The position numbers were made by a program, and so were the translations under genes. A stretch of 64,000 bases of DNA from an uncultured Desulfobacter sp. (GTDB taxonomy: Bacteria; Desulfobacterota; Desulfobacteria; Desulfobacterales; Desulfobacteraceae), in assembly GCF_963666145.1 (NCBI RefSeq), contig NZ_OY762614.1, positions 1,292,501 to 1,356,500 on the forward strand, read 5' to 3'. A model generated the notes under the pieces. That model searched no databases, had not been told where the DNA came from, and saw nothing but the letters and a program-made list of their open reading frames with translations. Positions 38,377 to 45,134 of this stretch are shown piece after piece. Numbering within the stretch: the first letter of the stretch is position 1; every line of letters starts with the position of its first letter.

Positions 38377-38524
38377 ATTGCTGTCATCTATGTTTCTTTC
38401 CCCCGGTTCAAGGGAATTGATCGTTTGAAATTGAAAAAACGGATGTGTCTTTTTCTTTGTCAGAGATCACCCAATTTTAAAAAAAAGGGCAGTCTATCAA
38501 ACCGAAACGATATGTCAATATCGA

Positions 38525-39325
38525 TCAATCTGTCTGAAATATTATTTTATTTAAAATCAAGCCTGACCCGGGCGCAATTTCTTTCAACGGCTGGGCCTGA
38601 CTGCCTGAAAGGGATTGTTTAATGCGGTTTAGGTCGATATCTTTTTTACCGAGTTTAAACAACTGGCCCATGATTAAACGGACCTGGTATCTTAAAAAAC
38701 CAGATGCCTGAATCCTGAGCAGCCAGCTTTTTTCCGGAAAAAAACTGGCCTGGAATTCAGTGTTTTCTTCAATCCGGCAGACACGAATGTTTCGTTCCAG
38801 GCTGGTTTCCGGGCCGGGTTTTGTACAGTATGAACCAAAATGATGCTGCCCTTCAAAGAGCCTGGCGCCTTGTTTCATCAATTCAATATCAAGATCGTCC
38901 ATAACCGTATGCATCATGGCCGCACAGAAGGGGTGGCTTTTGCATCCACATGCAAACAGGTAAAGGTATTCTTTTACTTTGGGAGAATGGATAATATTAA
39001 AGGTACTTGATCTTTCTTCCACGCCTGTCACACGGATATCGTTGGGCAGGTTTATATTTAATTTTGACTGCAGTGCTTGCATATCCAGTGCATCATGGAC
39101 AAAAAGCATGAATGCGGATTGATTCGCCGAGACTTTTGCATCGGTCCGGCTGGTGCCCAAAATCCTGAAGCCGGGCTTTTCCTCTAAGGTTTCAAAGATA
39201 AAGCCAAGCGTTTTTTCAATCATGCCTTCAATGGTTTTTACACCTGGCTGCTTCTGCCAGCCATGGTACCGGAACCCCAGATACTGGATATGAATCAGAT
39301 AATGGAATAATTTCTCTTTTTTCAA
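38525..39325 (-). CDS. TruA-family tRNA pseudouridine synthase (divergent)
   Basis: 266 residues. The N-terminal YLGFRYHGWQKQPG and the catalytic aspartate in TSRTDAKVSA near residue 62 mark the TruA family, which makes pseudouridine at tRNA positions 38-40. The usual GRTDAGVHA is altered at several positions, the second half carries cysteines not usual for TruA, and the order of later motifs is loose. Start is a TTG with GAGG six bases upstream. It may be a paralogue with another RNA target. Confidence 0.75.
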   Translation of the reverse strand: MKKEKLFHYLIHIQYLGFRYHGWQKQPGVKTIEGMIEKTLGFIFETLEEKPGFRILGTSRTDAKVSANQSAFMLFVHDALDMQALQSKLNINLPNDIRVTGVEERSSTFNIIHSPKVKEYLYLFACGCKSHPFCAAMMHTVMDDLDIELMKQGARLFEGQHHFGSYCTKPGPETSLERNIRVCRIEENTEFQASFFPEKSWLLRIQASGFLRYQVRLIMGQLFKLGKKDIDLNRIKQSLSGSQAQPLKEIAPGSGLILNKIIFQTD

Positions 39326-39386
39326 TTAGGCCTCACGCACGGGATGTTCTCTTTTCTTTCAAAGTGGGTTGAAGGGTGACACGCCT

Positions 39387-40184
39387 CTACATCACAATTG
39401 ACAGCAGCATCTTGGCGCTGACCGCATAGAGCAGCAGTGCAAAAATCTTCTTGAGCTTTTCCACGGGAAGACTGTGGGCAAGCTTTACGCCGAGGGGTGC
39501 GGTGAGAATGCTGGCCGATACAATACCGATCAGGGCCGGAAGATAGACGAATCCCAGGCAGTGGAGCGGTCGATCGGCAGCGCCCCATCCGTTAATGATA
39601 TAGCCCAAGGCACCGGTGACCGCGATGGGGAATCCGATGCCTGCCGCGGTGCCGATGGCCTCGCGGATTTTGGTGTTGCACCAGACCAGAAAAGGCACGC
39701 CAAGGGTTCCACCGCCGATGCCTGCAAGGCTGGAGAACAGGCCGATGCCGCACCCGCAGCCGAATATGCCAAAGGTTCCGGGAATAGTACGGCCTTCCTT
39801 GGCTTTGATCCCCACAAGCATCTGGGTAGCCACATACAGGATAAAAAGTCCGAAAAAACCCTTGAGGATATTGGTAGACAGCATGGCAGCAACCCAGGTT
39901 CCGGTATAACTGCCCGCAATAATCCCAGGCGTGATCCGGACCACAACCGACCGGTTCACGCTACCGCGTTTGAAGTGGGAACGGACGCTGGACAGGCTGG
40001 TAAAAACAATACTGGCAAGGGAAGTGCCAAGGGCCAGGTGGACGATAACGCTGTGATTCATCCCAAGGCTTGTAAAGATAACGGTGAGCAGCGGAACGAT
40101 GATCAATCCGCCGCCGATCCCCAAGAGTCCTGCCATAACACCGGCCACACTGCCGACAAGAAGGTAAATTGCAATATATGTCAT
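39387..40184 (-). CDS. TSUP-family (TauE/SafE) sulfite/sulfonate permease
   Basis: 265 residues, eight predicted membrane helices, with the internal repeat GLLGIGGGLIIVPLL (about 19-33) and SLAGIGGGTLGVPFL (about 150-164) typical of the family. Exports or imports sulfite, sulfoacetate or similar anions. Its first codons overlap the GntR gene stop by 4 bases, so the regulator likely controls it. Substrate not determinable. Confidence 0.88.
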   Translation of the reverse strand: MTYIAIYLLVGSVAGVMAGLLGIGGGLIIVPLLTVIFTSLGMNHSVIVHLALGTSLASIVFTSLSSVRSHFKRGSVNRSVVVRITPGIIAGSYTGTWVAAMLSTNILKGFFGLFILYVATQMLVGIKAKEGRTIPGTFGIFGCGCGIGLFSSLAGIGGGTLGVPFLVWCNTKIREAIGTAAGIGFPIAVTGALGYIINGWGAADRPLHCLGFVYLPALIGIVSASILTAPLGVKLAHSLPVEKLKKIFALLLYAVSAKMLLSIVM

Positions 40185-40870
40185 CTTAAATCTTCTCCGA
40201 TTTTCTGTTTTAAAATGGTCTCTATTTCATCCATGTGCTGGGCCATCGCCTGTGCGGCCCCGTCGGCATCTGCCGAACCAAGGCAGTCCAGAATGCGTTT
40301 GTGCGCTGCAACGGAAAGGTCTGCCCGTTCCGGCGACTGCAGGTCCGGAATCCTGCTTTCGGCCATAATATTTCCAAGGGTGGCATAGACGATTTCAAGC
40401 ACGCTGTTTCCGGCCGCTTTGACCAGGGCTGCATGAAATGCCTTGTCAAACGCCGCGCCATCCTGGTCATTTTCCTGGGCCCGGATCTGGCCGTCCAGGA
40501 TCTTAGAAAGTGTGTCAAGAGTCCCCGGATCTTTTATCCCCGCCACTTTTGCCGCAACGGCGGGTTCCAGCATCCGTCTTATTTCAAATATTTCCATCAC
40601 TCTCAACTGCCGTCCTTCCAAGGCAGCCCGGACCCTGTTTTTTATACGCTGGGCCGCATCAGACTCCACGTAGGAGCCGCTGCCGCGCAGACTGCTGACA
40701 ATGCCTTGCTCGGCCAGCGCCCTGATAGCCTCGCGGACCGTATTCCTCGACACGCCAAAACGCCTGGACAGCACCCGTTCCGCAGGCAGTCTCTGCCCTT
40801 GTTTGACACTGCCGTCTTCAATCATTTTAATGATTTCTTCCTGGATCTGGCTTCCGATTTTTTTATCCAT
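40181..40870 (-). CDS. GntR-family (FadR/FCD type) transcriptional regulator
   Basis: 229 residues. N-terminal winged helix (LPAERVLSRRFGVSRNTVREAIRAL) and an all-helical FCD ligand domain with metal-type residues (E, H). The start at 40870 has GGAG eight bases upstream; the open frame extends 22 more codons. Overlaps the TSUP permease by 4 bases. The family usually binds short organic acids, which suggests a sulfonate or carboxylate inducer. Confidence 0.88.
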   Translation of the reverse strand: MDKKIGSQIQEEIIKMIEDGSVKQGQRLPAERVLSRRFGVSRNTVREAIRALAEQGIVSSLRGSGSYVESDAAQRIKNRVRAALEGRQLRVMEIFEIRRMLEPAVAAKVAGIKDPGTLDTLSKILDGQIRAQENDQDGAAFDKAFHAALVKAAGNSVLEIVYATLGNIMAESRIPDLQSPERADLSVAAHKRILDCLGSADADGAAQAMAQHMDEIETILKQKIGEDLR

Positions 40871-40894
40871 AAACAGTCTCCGTTCAGCTTTATC

Positions 40895-40913
40895 AAATTG
40901 GCCCAACCAATTT
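40895..40913. promoter_or_regulatory. Palindromic operator of the GntR regulator
   Basis: AAATTGG and CCAATTT form a perfect 7-bp inverted repeat with 5 bases between, 25 bases before the regulator start. The TTGG..CCAA form is typical of FCD-type GntR sites. Autoregulation is inferred. Confidence 0.65.
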
Positions 40914-41005
40914 AACACAGACACTGAGAATTTCAAGAAAAATAATCGGTGGAAAAGCTAAGCAGAGACGTCAAATGTTACAAAAAATACGGCCGGAACC
41001 CGTCT

Positions 41006-41329
41006 CTATTTCCATAAAAAAAACAGAAGACTTGCCGAAGCCGCCCACGAAGTCAATCCGCAAAGCACAGATGTCCAAAATTTAAATTTATTCACACAGC
41101 AGAACACTGTAATGAGATATAAAAAATAGGGGATAAGAGAGAACATACCGAAAAGAGCCGTTTGCTTTAACCCCGTTTGCCCTTGGTCAAAAAACACAAT
41201 AAAGTGGGCAATAAGAGCAAAAAACGGAAACAAGGGGACTAACCCCGCTATAAAATAGTGTTTAGATGTCGATAGAAAAGATATAAGCCAGACGACAAGA
41301 ACCCCGATTAAGCCCTTAATATGTATCAA
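41006..41329 (-). CDS. GlpM-like small membrane protein (copy 1)
   Basis: 107 residues, four membrane helices, matching E. coli GlpM in IKGLIGVLVVWLISFLS, FIAGLVPLFPFFALIAH and ALFGMFSLIPYFLYL. TTG start with GGGGA before it. 23 bases after the second GlpM-like gene, so the two are one operon. GlpM was linked to alginate and glycerol metabolism; its molecular role is unknown. Confidence 0.78.
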   Translation of the reverse strand: MIHIKGLIGVLVVWLISFLSTSKHYFIAGLVPLFPFFALIAHFIVFFDQGQTGLKQTALFGMFSLIPYFLYLITVFCCVNKFKFWTSVLCGLTSWAASASLLFFLWK

Positions 41330-41352
41330 ATCGACAAATTCCCCTGTTTGGA

Positions 41353-41715
41353 TCAGTTCAGCCGGGGTTTATAAATGAATGGCCAAATTTTTATCAAGAT
41401 GACAGCGGATAAAAGCCATAGAGAGACCGAAAGCCCAACGCATAGATAAAAGCCCATGAATTCTATACAAACGTATATTGATAACAAATAAATCAAGTAG
41501 GTTACCAAAGAAAAAATACCGAAAAGAATGGTCTCCTTCAATGATTCGATGCTATTGTTTTTGTAAACAATAACATGGGCGATAATTGCAAATGTCGGGA
41601 ACAGGGGTATCAGACCTGCGATATAATAGTTGTCGGTTTTTGAAAGAATCGATATGGCAACTACGATTACATAGCCCATAAATCCCTTGCCTAAAAAGGC
41701 GATCTGTTTATTCAT
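41353..41715 (-). CDS. GlpM-like small membrane protein (copy 2)
   Basis: 120 residues with the same four helices (YYIAGLIPLFPTFAIIAHVIV, TILFGIFSLVTYLIYLLSIY). The two are clearly paralogous, a tandem duplication or a heteromeric pair. No ribosome site is obvious. It is the first core gene beyond the integron array, next to the end of cassette 4. Confidence 0.78.
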   Translation of the reverse strand: MNKQIAFLGKGFMGYVIVVAISILSKTDNYYIAGLIPLFPTFAIIAHVIVYKNNSIESLKETILFGIFSLVTYLIYLLSIYVCIEFMGFYLCVGLSVSLWLLSAVILIKIWPFIYKPRLN

Positions 41716-41810
41716 GGCAGTAATGTTGACTCATTATGATTTTTTCCTTGGCGACAACAGGAAAATCCTCGTGCGCGGCACGCGATCCGCTGGGATGATT
41801 TATCCGGTAT

Positions 41811-42473
41811 TTATACCTTTTTAATTAAATTTCTGGAATTCAATATTTTTTCGACTCTATCGCCATCCTTCACTGTGAAGCCGATATCAACCCATTGATT
41901 TTTCAGGGATGCTACAAAAATTCTGTCTCGGTTTGGGCGATCACCATCGTTTGGAAACCATACTTTAAAATTGCCGGTACCATGGATTCGCCACTTTCCA
42001 TTTTTGAGTGTGGGCTCAAGAATAATAATATTTTCAATATCAGCTATTTTAACAACCTTCTTTTTACACGTTGGAAAATAATAATTAAAAAAGGTGATAT
42101 CCTCACCTGTGGGCGCATTCCCATTTTCCCGGTTAGCTTAGGCATATTATCCGTAAACGTTGAAATATAGCAATTGCTCAACAATACATATAAAAACAGC
42201 TTGTTATATCATAAAATTATCCTTCCAGTCCCATTTTCCCGGTGCACAGAACCAAGGAAAATCAGGTGTCTCGGGCAATTTATGTTGAAATTTTTATCTG
42301 GTGAGCGCACAGCGGAAGGCCTTCGTTAAAAACATACAATGTCTAAGCTTGACTTAACTGCTTGATTCTTAATAATTTAATTGCTGTTATAAAAAATATC
42401 CAGTCGACCGGGAAAATGGGAATGCGCCCTCACCTGTTATAGAGACAAGTTCATCCGTATATGTTGATTCCAT
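41811..42473 (-). pseudogene. Cassette 4 gene, split by a MITE
   Basis: With the 319-bp element at 42111-42429 and one copy of its 8-base target duplication removed, a single frame of 111 residues reads from an ATG at 42473 (MESTYTDELVSITGED...) to the stop at 41811 (...RNLIKKV). The product is small and soluble with alternating beta-type sequence (KWRIHGTGNFKVWFP), PH-like in look but not assigned. The ATG lies 15 bases after an attC end (GTTCGGT), so this was an integron cassette gene. As it stands it cannot make the whole protein. Confidence 0.8.
42111..42429. mobile_element. 319-bp MITE with the ends of the local ISKra4-like element
   Basis: The ends are 23-bp perfect inverted repeats (42111-42133 and 42407-42429, starting GGGCGCATTCCC) identical to those of the IS at 45523-47043. 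Both sides carry the 8-base duplication TCACCTGT (42103-42110 and 42430-42437). The interior has no coding frame of note. Moved in trans by the IS transposase is a firm inference. Confidence 0.93.
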
Positions 42474-42488
42474 GACTATAATTCCCAT

Positions 42489-42583
42489 ACCGAACGATGA
42501 ACCGGCAAAGCATTGGACTGCAATTGAACAAGACCTGCTTAACTGTAGGCACGATGCGCTCACCTATCCCGATTCGGTTCCAT
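42489..42583 (-). other. attC site between cassettes 3 and 4 (degraded)
   Basis: On the minus strand the site ends in GTTCGGT (42489-42495 on the plus strand reads ACCGAAC), directly before cassette 4. The other end lies near GGAACCGAAT after the yoeB stop. The inner arms pair poorly. The 16 bases at 42563-42578 are identical to the intron/attC junction at 43828-43843. Confidence 0.5.
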
Positions 42584-42586
42584 GGT

Positions 42587-42847
42587 TTAATAATGATATC
42601 TACACGAAATTATTGTGAGATAATCATCATCTGCTGCGTAAACCAAACGATTTGTATCATCAATTCTTCGGGACCAAAACCCAGATAGATTTTCTCTCAG
42701 TGGTTCAGGTTTCCCTATGCCCTCAAATGGCTGCCTCATTGTGTCATTAATGAGTTTGTTAATTCTTTTCAGTGTCTTTTTATTTTGTGTTTGCCAATAG
42801 ATATAGTCCTTCCATGCTTCACCGGTCCAAGCTAATTTTCTATCCAT
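42587..42847 (-). CDS. yoeB: YoeB-family mRNA interferase toxin
   Basis: 86 residues: WTGEAWKDYIYWQTQNKKTLKRINKLI, PFEGIGKPEPL, LSGFWSRRIDDTNRLVYA and the closing CRYHY, all typical of YoeB, a RelE-fold ribosome-dependent RNase. The catalytic histidine and C-terminal tyrosine are kept. Starts inside the end of the antitoxin gene (8-base overlap). It is the cargo of integron cassette 3; such modules stabilise cassette arrays. Confidence 0.93.
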   Translation of the reverse strand: MDRKLAWTGEAWKDYIYWQTQNKKTLKRINKLINDTMRQPFEGIGKPEPLRENLSGFWSRRIDDTNRLVYAADDDYLTIISCRYHY

Positions 42848-43094
42848 CTATTAAATCACTTTCCTGGACTTTCCCTTTTTTAAATTGTTGAATAGATTTC
42901 GTTAAATGTGCAGCATTGGCAGGTGACCGGAGAAGGTAAAAAGTCTCCATGAAACTATTGAAAGTTTCCAGTGACATGACAACAGCATCCTCTGAATCAC
43001 GACGTGTAATGATTGTATAGTCAGCATCTTCTGCGACTTGATTCAAAACTGTTTTTAAATTGTTTCGTGCCTCGCTAAAGTTGACAATTCTCAT
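42840..43094 (-). CDS. yefM: YefM/Phd-family antitoxin
   Basis: 84 residues: MRIVNFSEARNNLKTVLNQV with the DNA-binding fold, ITRRDSEDAVVMSLETFNS and a flexible toxin-binding tail. Start at 43094 has GGAG six bases before; an ATG 4 codons earlier is possible. Binds YoeB and represses its own promoter (see the two operator pairs at 43107-43171). Confidence 0.92.
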   Translation of the reverse strand: MRIVNFSEARNNLKTVLNQVAEDADYTIITRRDSEDAVVMSLETFNSFMETFYLLRSPANAAHLTKSIQQFKKGKVQESDLIDG

Positions 43095-43106
43095 AATGAT
43101 CTCCAA

Positions 43107-43171
43107 ACTTGTTCATTTTATAGCACAAGTATAATAATTGAATTTAAACTTGTCCACCATTTCGTACAAGT
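43107..43171 (-). promoter_or_regulatory. Paired operators of the yefM-yoeB promoter
   Basis: ACTTGT and ACAAGT occur twice as inverted pairs with the same 12-base spacer (43107-43130 and 43148-43171). The first pair is 12 bases before the yefM start. This is the layout expected for cooperative binding of the toxin-antitoxin complex. Confidence 0.75.
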
Positions 43172-43193
43172 ATGGTCATTTTTTTTTAAAATC

Positions 43194-43276
43194 TCTCGCG
43201 GTAGGAACGCCAGTTACCCAGCGCCCCCCGCACAGACCCGGACGTACGGTTTTCCAGCATCCGGGTCCTCGGTTAC
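43194..43276 (-). mobile_element. Group II intron 3'-end remnant (minus strand)
   Basis: Read on the minus strand, 43276 to 43194 has the domain V form GAGGACCCGGATGCTGG..CCGTACGTCCGGGTC, then the CTGGGTAACTGGCGTTCC pattern seen next to group II introns. Only this end is left; no reverse transcriptase in this orientation. Confidence 0.55.
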
Positions 43277-43309
43277 AAAAGGGGAAAGGGCCCAAAAGGG
43301 TCACCAAAA

Positions 43310-43461
43310 GGGTCAAGTCTGCTCTTGACTCGTAAAGTATTCTTTTTTTTAAGACGTTCTATAATTGTACTGACCGAACTGTAGCTTTTGATGTAATAGT
43401 CTCGACATGTTATTTTATAATTCCAACTTATGATATAATGAGCCAAGAGCAGACTTGACCC
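43310..43461. mobile_element. Second MITE-like element with GGGTCAAG ends
   Basis: GGGTCAAGTCTGCTCTTGAC at 43310 and its near-perfect inverse at 43440-43461 (one mismatch in 22) bound a 152-bp AT-rich stretch without a gene. Such GGGTCAAGTCT ends are found on small elements moved by Y1-type or other transposases. It interrupts the group II intron remnants. Confidence 0.7.
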
Positions 43462-43466
43462 CTTTA

Positions 43467-43748
43467 CGGGGATGGTGGAATTACTTCCAGCTTACAGAGG
43501 CCAAATCCTTCCTCAAAGGTCTCAAAATCTGGATAATGCGAAGGCTGCGAAGTCTTGTCTGGAAACAATGGAAAAATCCCAAAACCAGGGTTCGGAATCT
43601 TGAGAAACTTGGTATTGCTCACCAAGATGCCATGCTTTGCGGCAATGCTCGCAAAAAGTACTGGCACATGAGCAAAGTCAAATGGGTGGCCATTGCCATG
43701 CCTGAACGATATTTTATTGATCAAGGATTATATCTGCCCGGGAACTGA
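43467..43748 (+). pseudogene. C-terminal fragment of a group II intron reverse transcriptase/maturase
   Basis: About 93 residues matching the maturase (GIIM) end: RGWWNYFQLTEA, IMRRLRSLVWKQWKNPKTRVRNL, LGIAHQDA and KYWHMSKV. The reverse transcriptase domain and all upstream parts are missing; the fragment starts at the border of the 43310-43461 element. An intact protein of this family has about 420-600 residues. Confidence 0.85.
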
Positions 43749-43762
43749 TTCCTAAAATCAGC

Positions 43763-43838
43763 CGAACCGCCCTGGTACGCGATCCGTATGCCGGGTGGTG
43801 TGGGAGGGCTCCTCAGTGATGGGGAGTCCTATCCCGAT
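43763..43838 (+). mobile_element. Group II intron domain V-VI and 3' end inserted in attC of cassette 2
   Basis: GAACCGCCCTGGTACGCG, GATCCGTATGCCGGGTGG and the closing CCTATCCCGAT are typical of domains V-VI of bacterial group II introns. The following TCGGT belongs to the attC end (GTTCGGT) of cassette 2. The orientation, opposite to the cassette gene, is the one known for group IIC-attC introns. Confidence 0.72.
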
Positions 43839-43883
43839 TCGGTATTATTTGTTCCCTATTTGATAATTTTTGTTTTGCAATGC

Positions 43884-44486
43884 TCAACTGTTTTCATGAT
43901 CAGAGTCCTTTTGTGAATTAAAAAGTTCTTTTGAAATTTGTTTTAAAAAGTCTCTATGTTTTGCCTTCATTTCTTCAGATGGCTTCCAGTCCGGCATTTC
44001 CTCAGGTGCTTTTGACGTAAATGTTGAATCCTGAATTATAGATAGAATACCTAAAACGGAAGCAGTAAAATGTTCTCGTGGGCTTTTATCTTGCTCATGA
44101 TACGAAAATTTAAGAGCCTTGCAACTATCACTAATTGAGGCTGTTTTAAATGATATGATTTCTGGATTATGCCCAAATTGGTTCCTTATTCTTCGAATAA
44201 TATGTAAATCTGATTTACAGTTTTTAGGAATTTTTCCCAAATAATATGCCATATCAATTCTTGAAGAAAACGTGGCTAATGGTGCAGTTCCGTTAAGTAA
44301 ATCCTTTTCTATTTTTTTATCATAAACAAATGAGCAATACATTAAATCAGATAATGCATTATCCAAAAAAGAAGCGGCTAAAAGGGCGCATCCTCTATCA
44401 GATTCAGATGAAAGAGCTCTCCTAAAAATTTGAATTTTTTGAAATTGTTTTAAAATATACGCTTCTATTTCTTGTTTTTTGTTCAT
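43884..44486 (-). CDS. MltR-family protein (cassette 2)
   Basis: 200 residues. SSESDRGCALLAASFLDNALSDL, LLNGTAPLATFSSRIDMAYYLG and IIRRIRNQFGHN match the MltR (mannitol operon repressor) family, small all-helical proteins. Start at 44486 is chosen because the attC end at 44495-44501 is the cassette border, leaving a 9-base leader; the open frame runs 9 codons further into attC1. There is no mtl gene nearby; MltR-like cassettes probably have another role. Confidence 0.82.
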   Translation of the reverse strand: MNKKQEIEAYILKQFQKIQIFRRALSSESDRGCALLAASFLDNALSDLMYCSFVYDKKIEKDLLNGTAPLATFSSRIDMAYYLGKIPKNCKSDLHIIRRIRNQFGHNPEIISFKTASISDSCKALKFSYHEQDKSPREHFTASVLGILSIIQDSTFTSKAPEEMPDWKPSEEMKAKHRDFLKQISKELFNSQKDSDHENS

Positions 44487-44494
44487 ATTGGGAA

Positions 44495-44583
44495 ACCGAA
44501 CGCCCGAAATCACTGGGAAATTTGAGCTGCGTAACGTAGTGGAGTAGCTTAAATTTTTCCATGTGAATTTACCTTGTTATGTG
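44495..44583 (-). other. attC site of cassette 1 (attC1)
   Basis: On the minus strand the site opens with CACATAAC (rc of 44576-44583) and closes with GTTCGGT (rc of 44495-44501). Between them AAATTCACATGG..AATTTAAGCT folds on AGCTCAAATTTCCCAGTGATTT with unpaired bases, the usual attC stem. CACATAAC is the exact complement of the cassette 1 start GTTATGTG at attI. Confidence 0.85.
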
Positions 44584-44654
44584 TTTTATATTTAACACAC
44601 TATTGTTAAGAATGCGGTGGCCGGTTATCCGACCACCACAAGCCCGGTGAGGGG

Positions 44655-44741
44655 CTAGAGCAAAAGCAGCATGACAACGAGTTGTACGACCCGAATCAGC
44701 GTTTTTAGGTCTATTCTCACCTTGAGGTTTAACTCAAACAT
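44655..44741 (-). CDS. 28-residue hydrophobic peptide ORF in cassette 1
   Basis: MFELNLKVRIDLKTLI followed by RVVQLVVMLLLL and a TAG stop. A basic, amphipathic half and a hydrophobic tail that could span a membrane. AAAGG lies eight bases before the ATG. It is the only frame in the cassette with such a site. A 9-bp hairpin (GGTGGTCGG/CCGGCCACC) follows. Small membrane toxins of type I systems such as TisB (29 residues) have this size, but no homology is claimed. Confidence 0.45.
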   Translation of the reverse strand: MFELNLKVRIDLKTLIRVVQLVVMLLLL

Positions 44742-44762
44742 AGGATTAGCCTTTGTTAGAGC

Positions 44763-44980
44763 GGCACCTCGAGCCGGCCCAAGATGCCGTGTTAACGGAA
44801 TCTGGGTTTGGCAGTTACGGTTGATTGAGTTGGGTAGACGTCATCCGGGTTTAACGTGCCGATGGCGCACGAGTCGCCCTTCTCAATTCCTTTGCTGCCG
44901 ATCCGCGTGGTAGCTAGCCACGCGAGGAGACCACAACAGACCCTTGCAAGGTACTCTACGTGAGTAACGATATTCTGTTG
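44763..44980 (-). ncRNA. Putative structured RNA or leader in cassette 1
   Basis: On the minus strand at least six helices nest or follow one another without conflict: CAACAGA/TCTGTTG (44934-44980), CGCGTGG/CCACGCG (44904-44924), GGCAG/CTGCC (44810-44899) enclosing ATTGAG/CTCAAT (44824-44887), GGG/CCC and CGTGC/GCACG (44855-44871), then GGCACCTCG/CAAGATGCC (44763-44788, with G-U pairs). No long coding frame overlaps. It is either the RNA product of the cassette or the 5' leader of the peptide ORF. No family recognised. Confidence 0.5.
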
Positions 44981-44998
44981 CGAGCTTCCAATTCTTTA

Positions 44999-45060
44999 CA
45001 CATAACAGTTATATTAGGCAGAATGGGCCAATATGGTGATAGGCGGATTCGGCCTATTGC
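44999..45060 (-). other. Integron attI site
   Basis: The cassette 1 border CACATAAC/GTTATGTG (44999-45006) lies here, next to ATAACTGTTAT, in the gap before the integrase start, the normal place for attI. A hairpin ATAGGC/GCCTAT (45039-45057) is adjacent. The recombination border is well supported by its match to attC1; the exact extent is a guess. Confidence 0.7.
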
Positions 45061-45073
45061 ATTTTTCAAATAT

Positions 45074-45093
45074 TTGTGTATTATTTTACACAA
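45074..45093. promoter_or_regulatory. Inverted repeat upstream of the integrase gene
   Basis: TTGTGTA and TACACAA with a 6-base spacer lie 42 bases before the integrase start. Possible operator or part of the promoter; it is not a standard LexA box. Confidence 0.35.
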
Positions 45094-45134
45094 TTAACAA
45101 ATTTTACCCCGGAAACATAAATAGCACCTACCAC

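Noticed and set aside
41716..41810. attC after cassette 4
   Set aside because: A hairpin CGTGC/GCACG and ACCGG stand there, but no GTT-type end matches the cassette 4 start, so I did not call a site.
42472..42618. Plus-strand frame MTIIPIPNDEPAKHW... ending after YDSVPW-like residues
   Set aside because: It runs antisense through attC3 and the end of yoeB and has no ribosome site; the cassette strand explains the sequence better.
44671..44913. 80-codon plus-strand ORF in cassette 1
   Set aside because: It reads against the cassette orientation, crosses the helices, and has odd composition (many Arg, Pro); no ribosome site.
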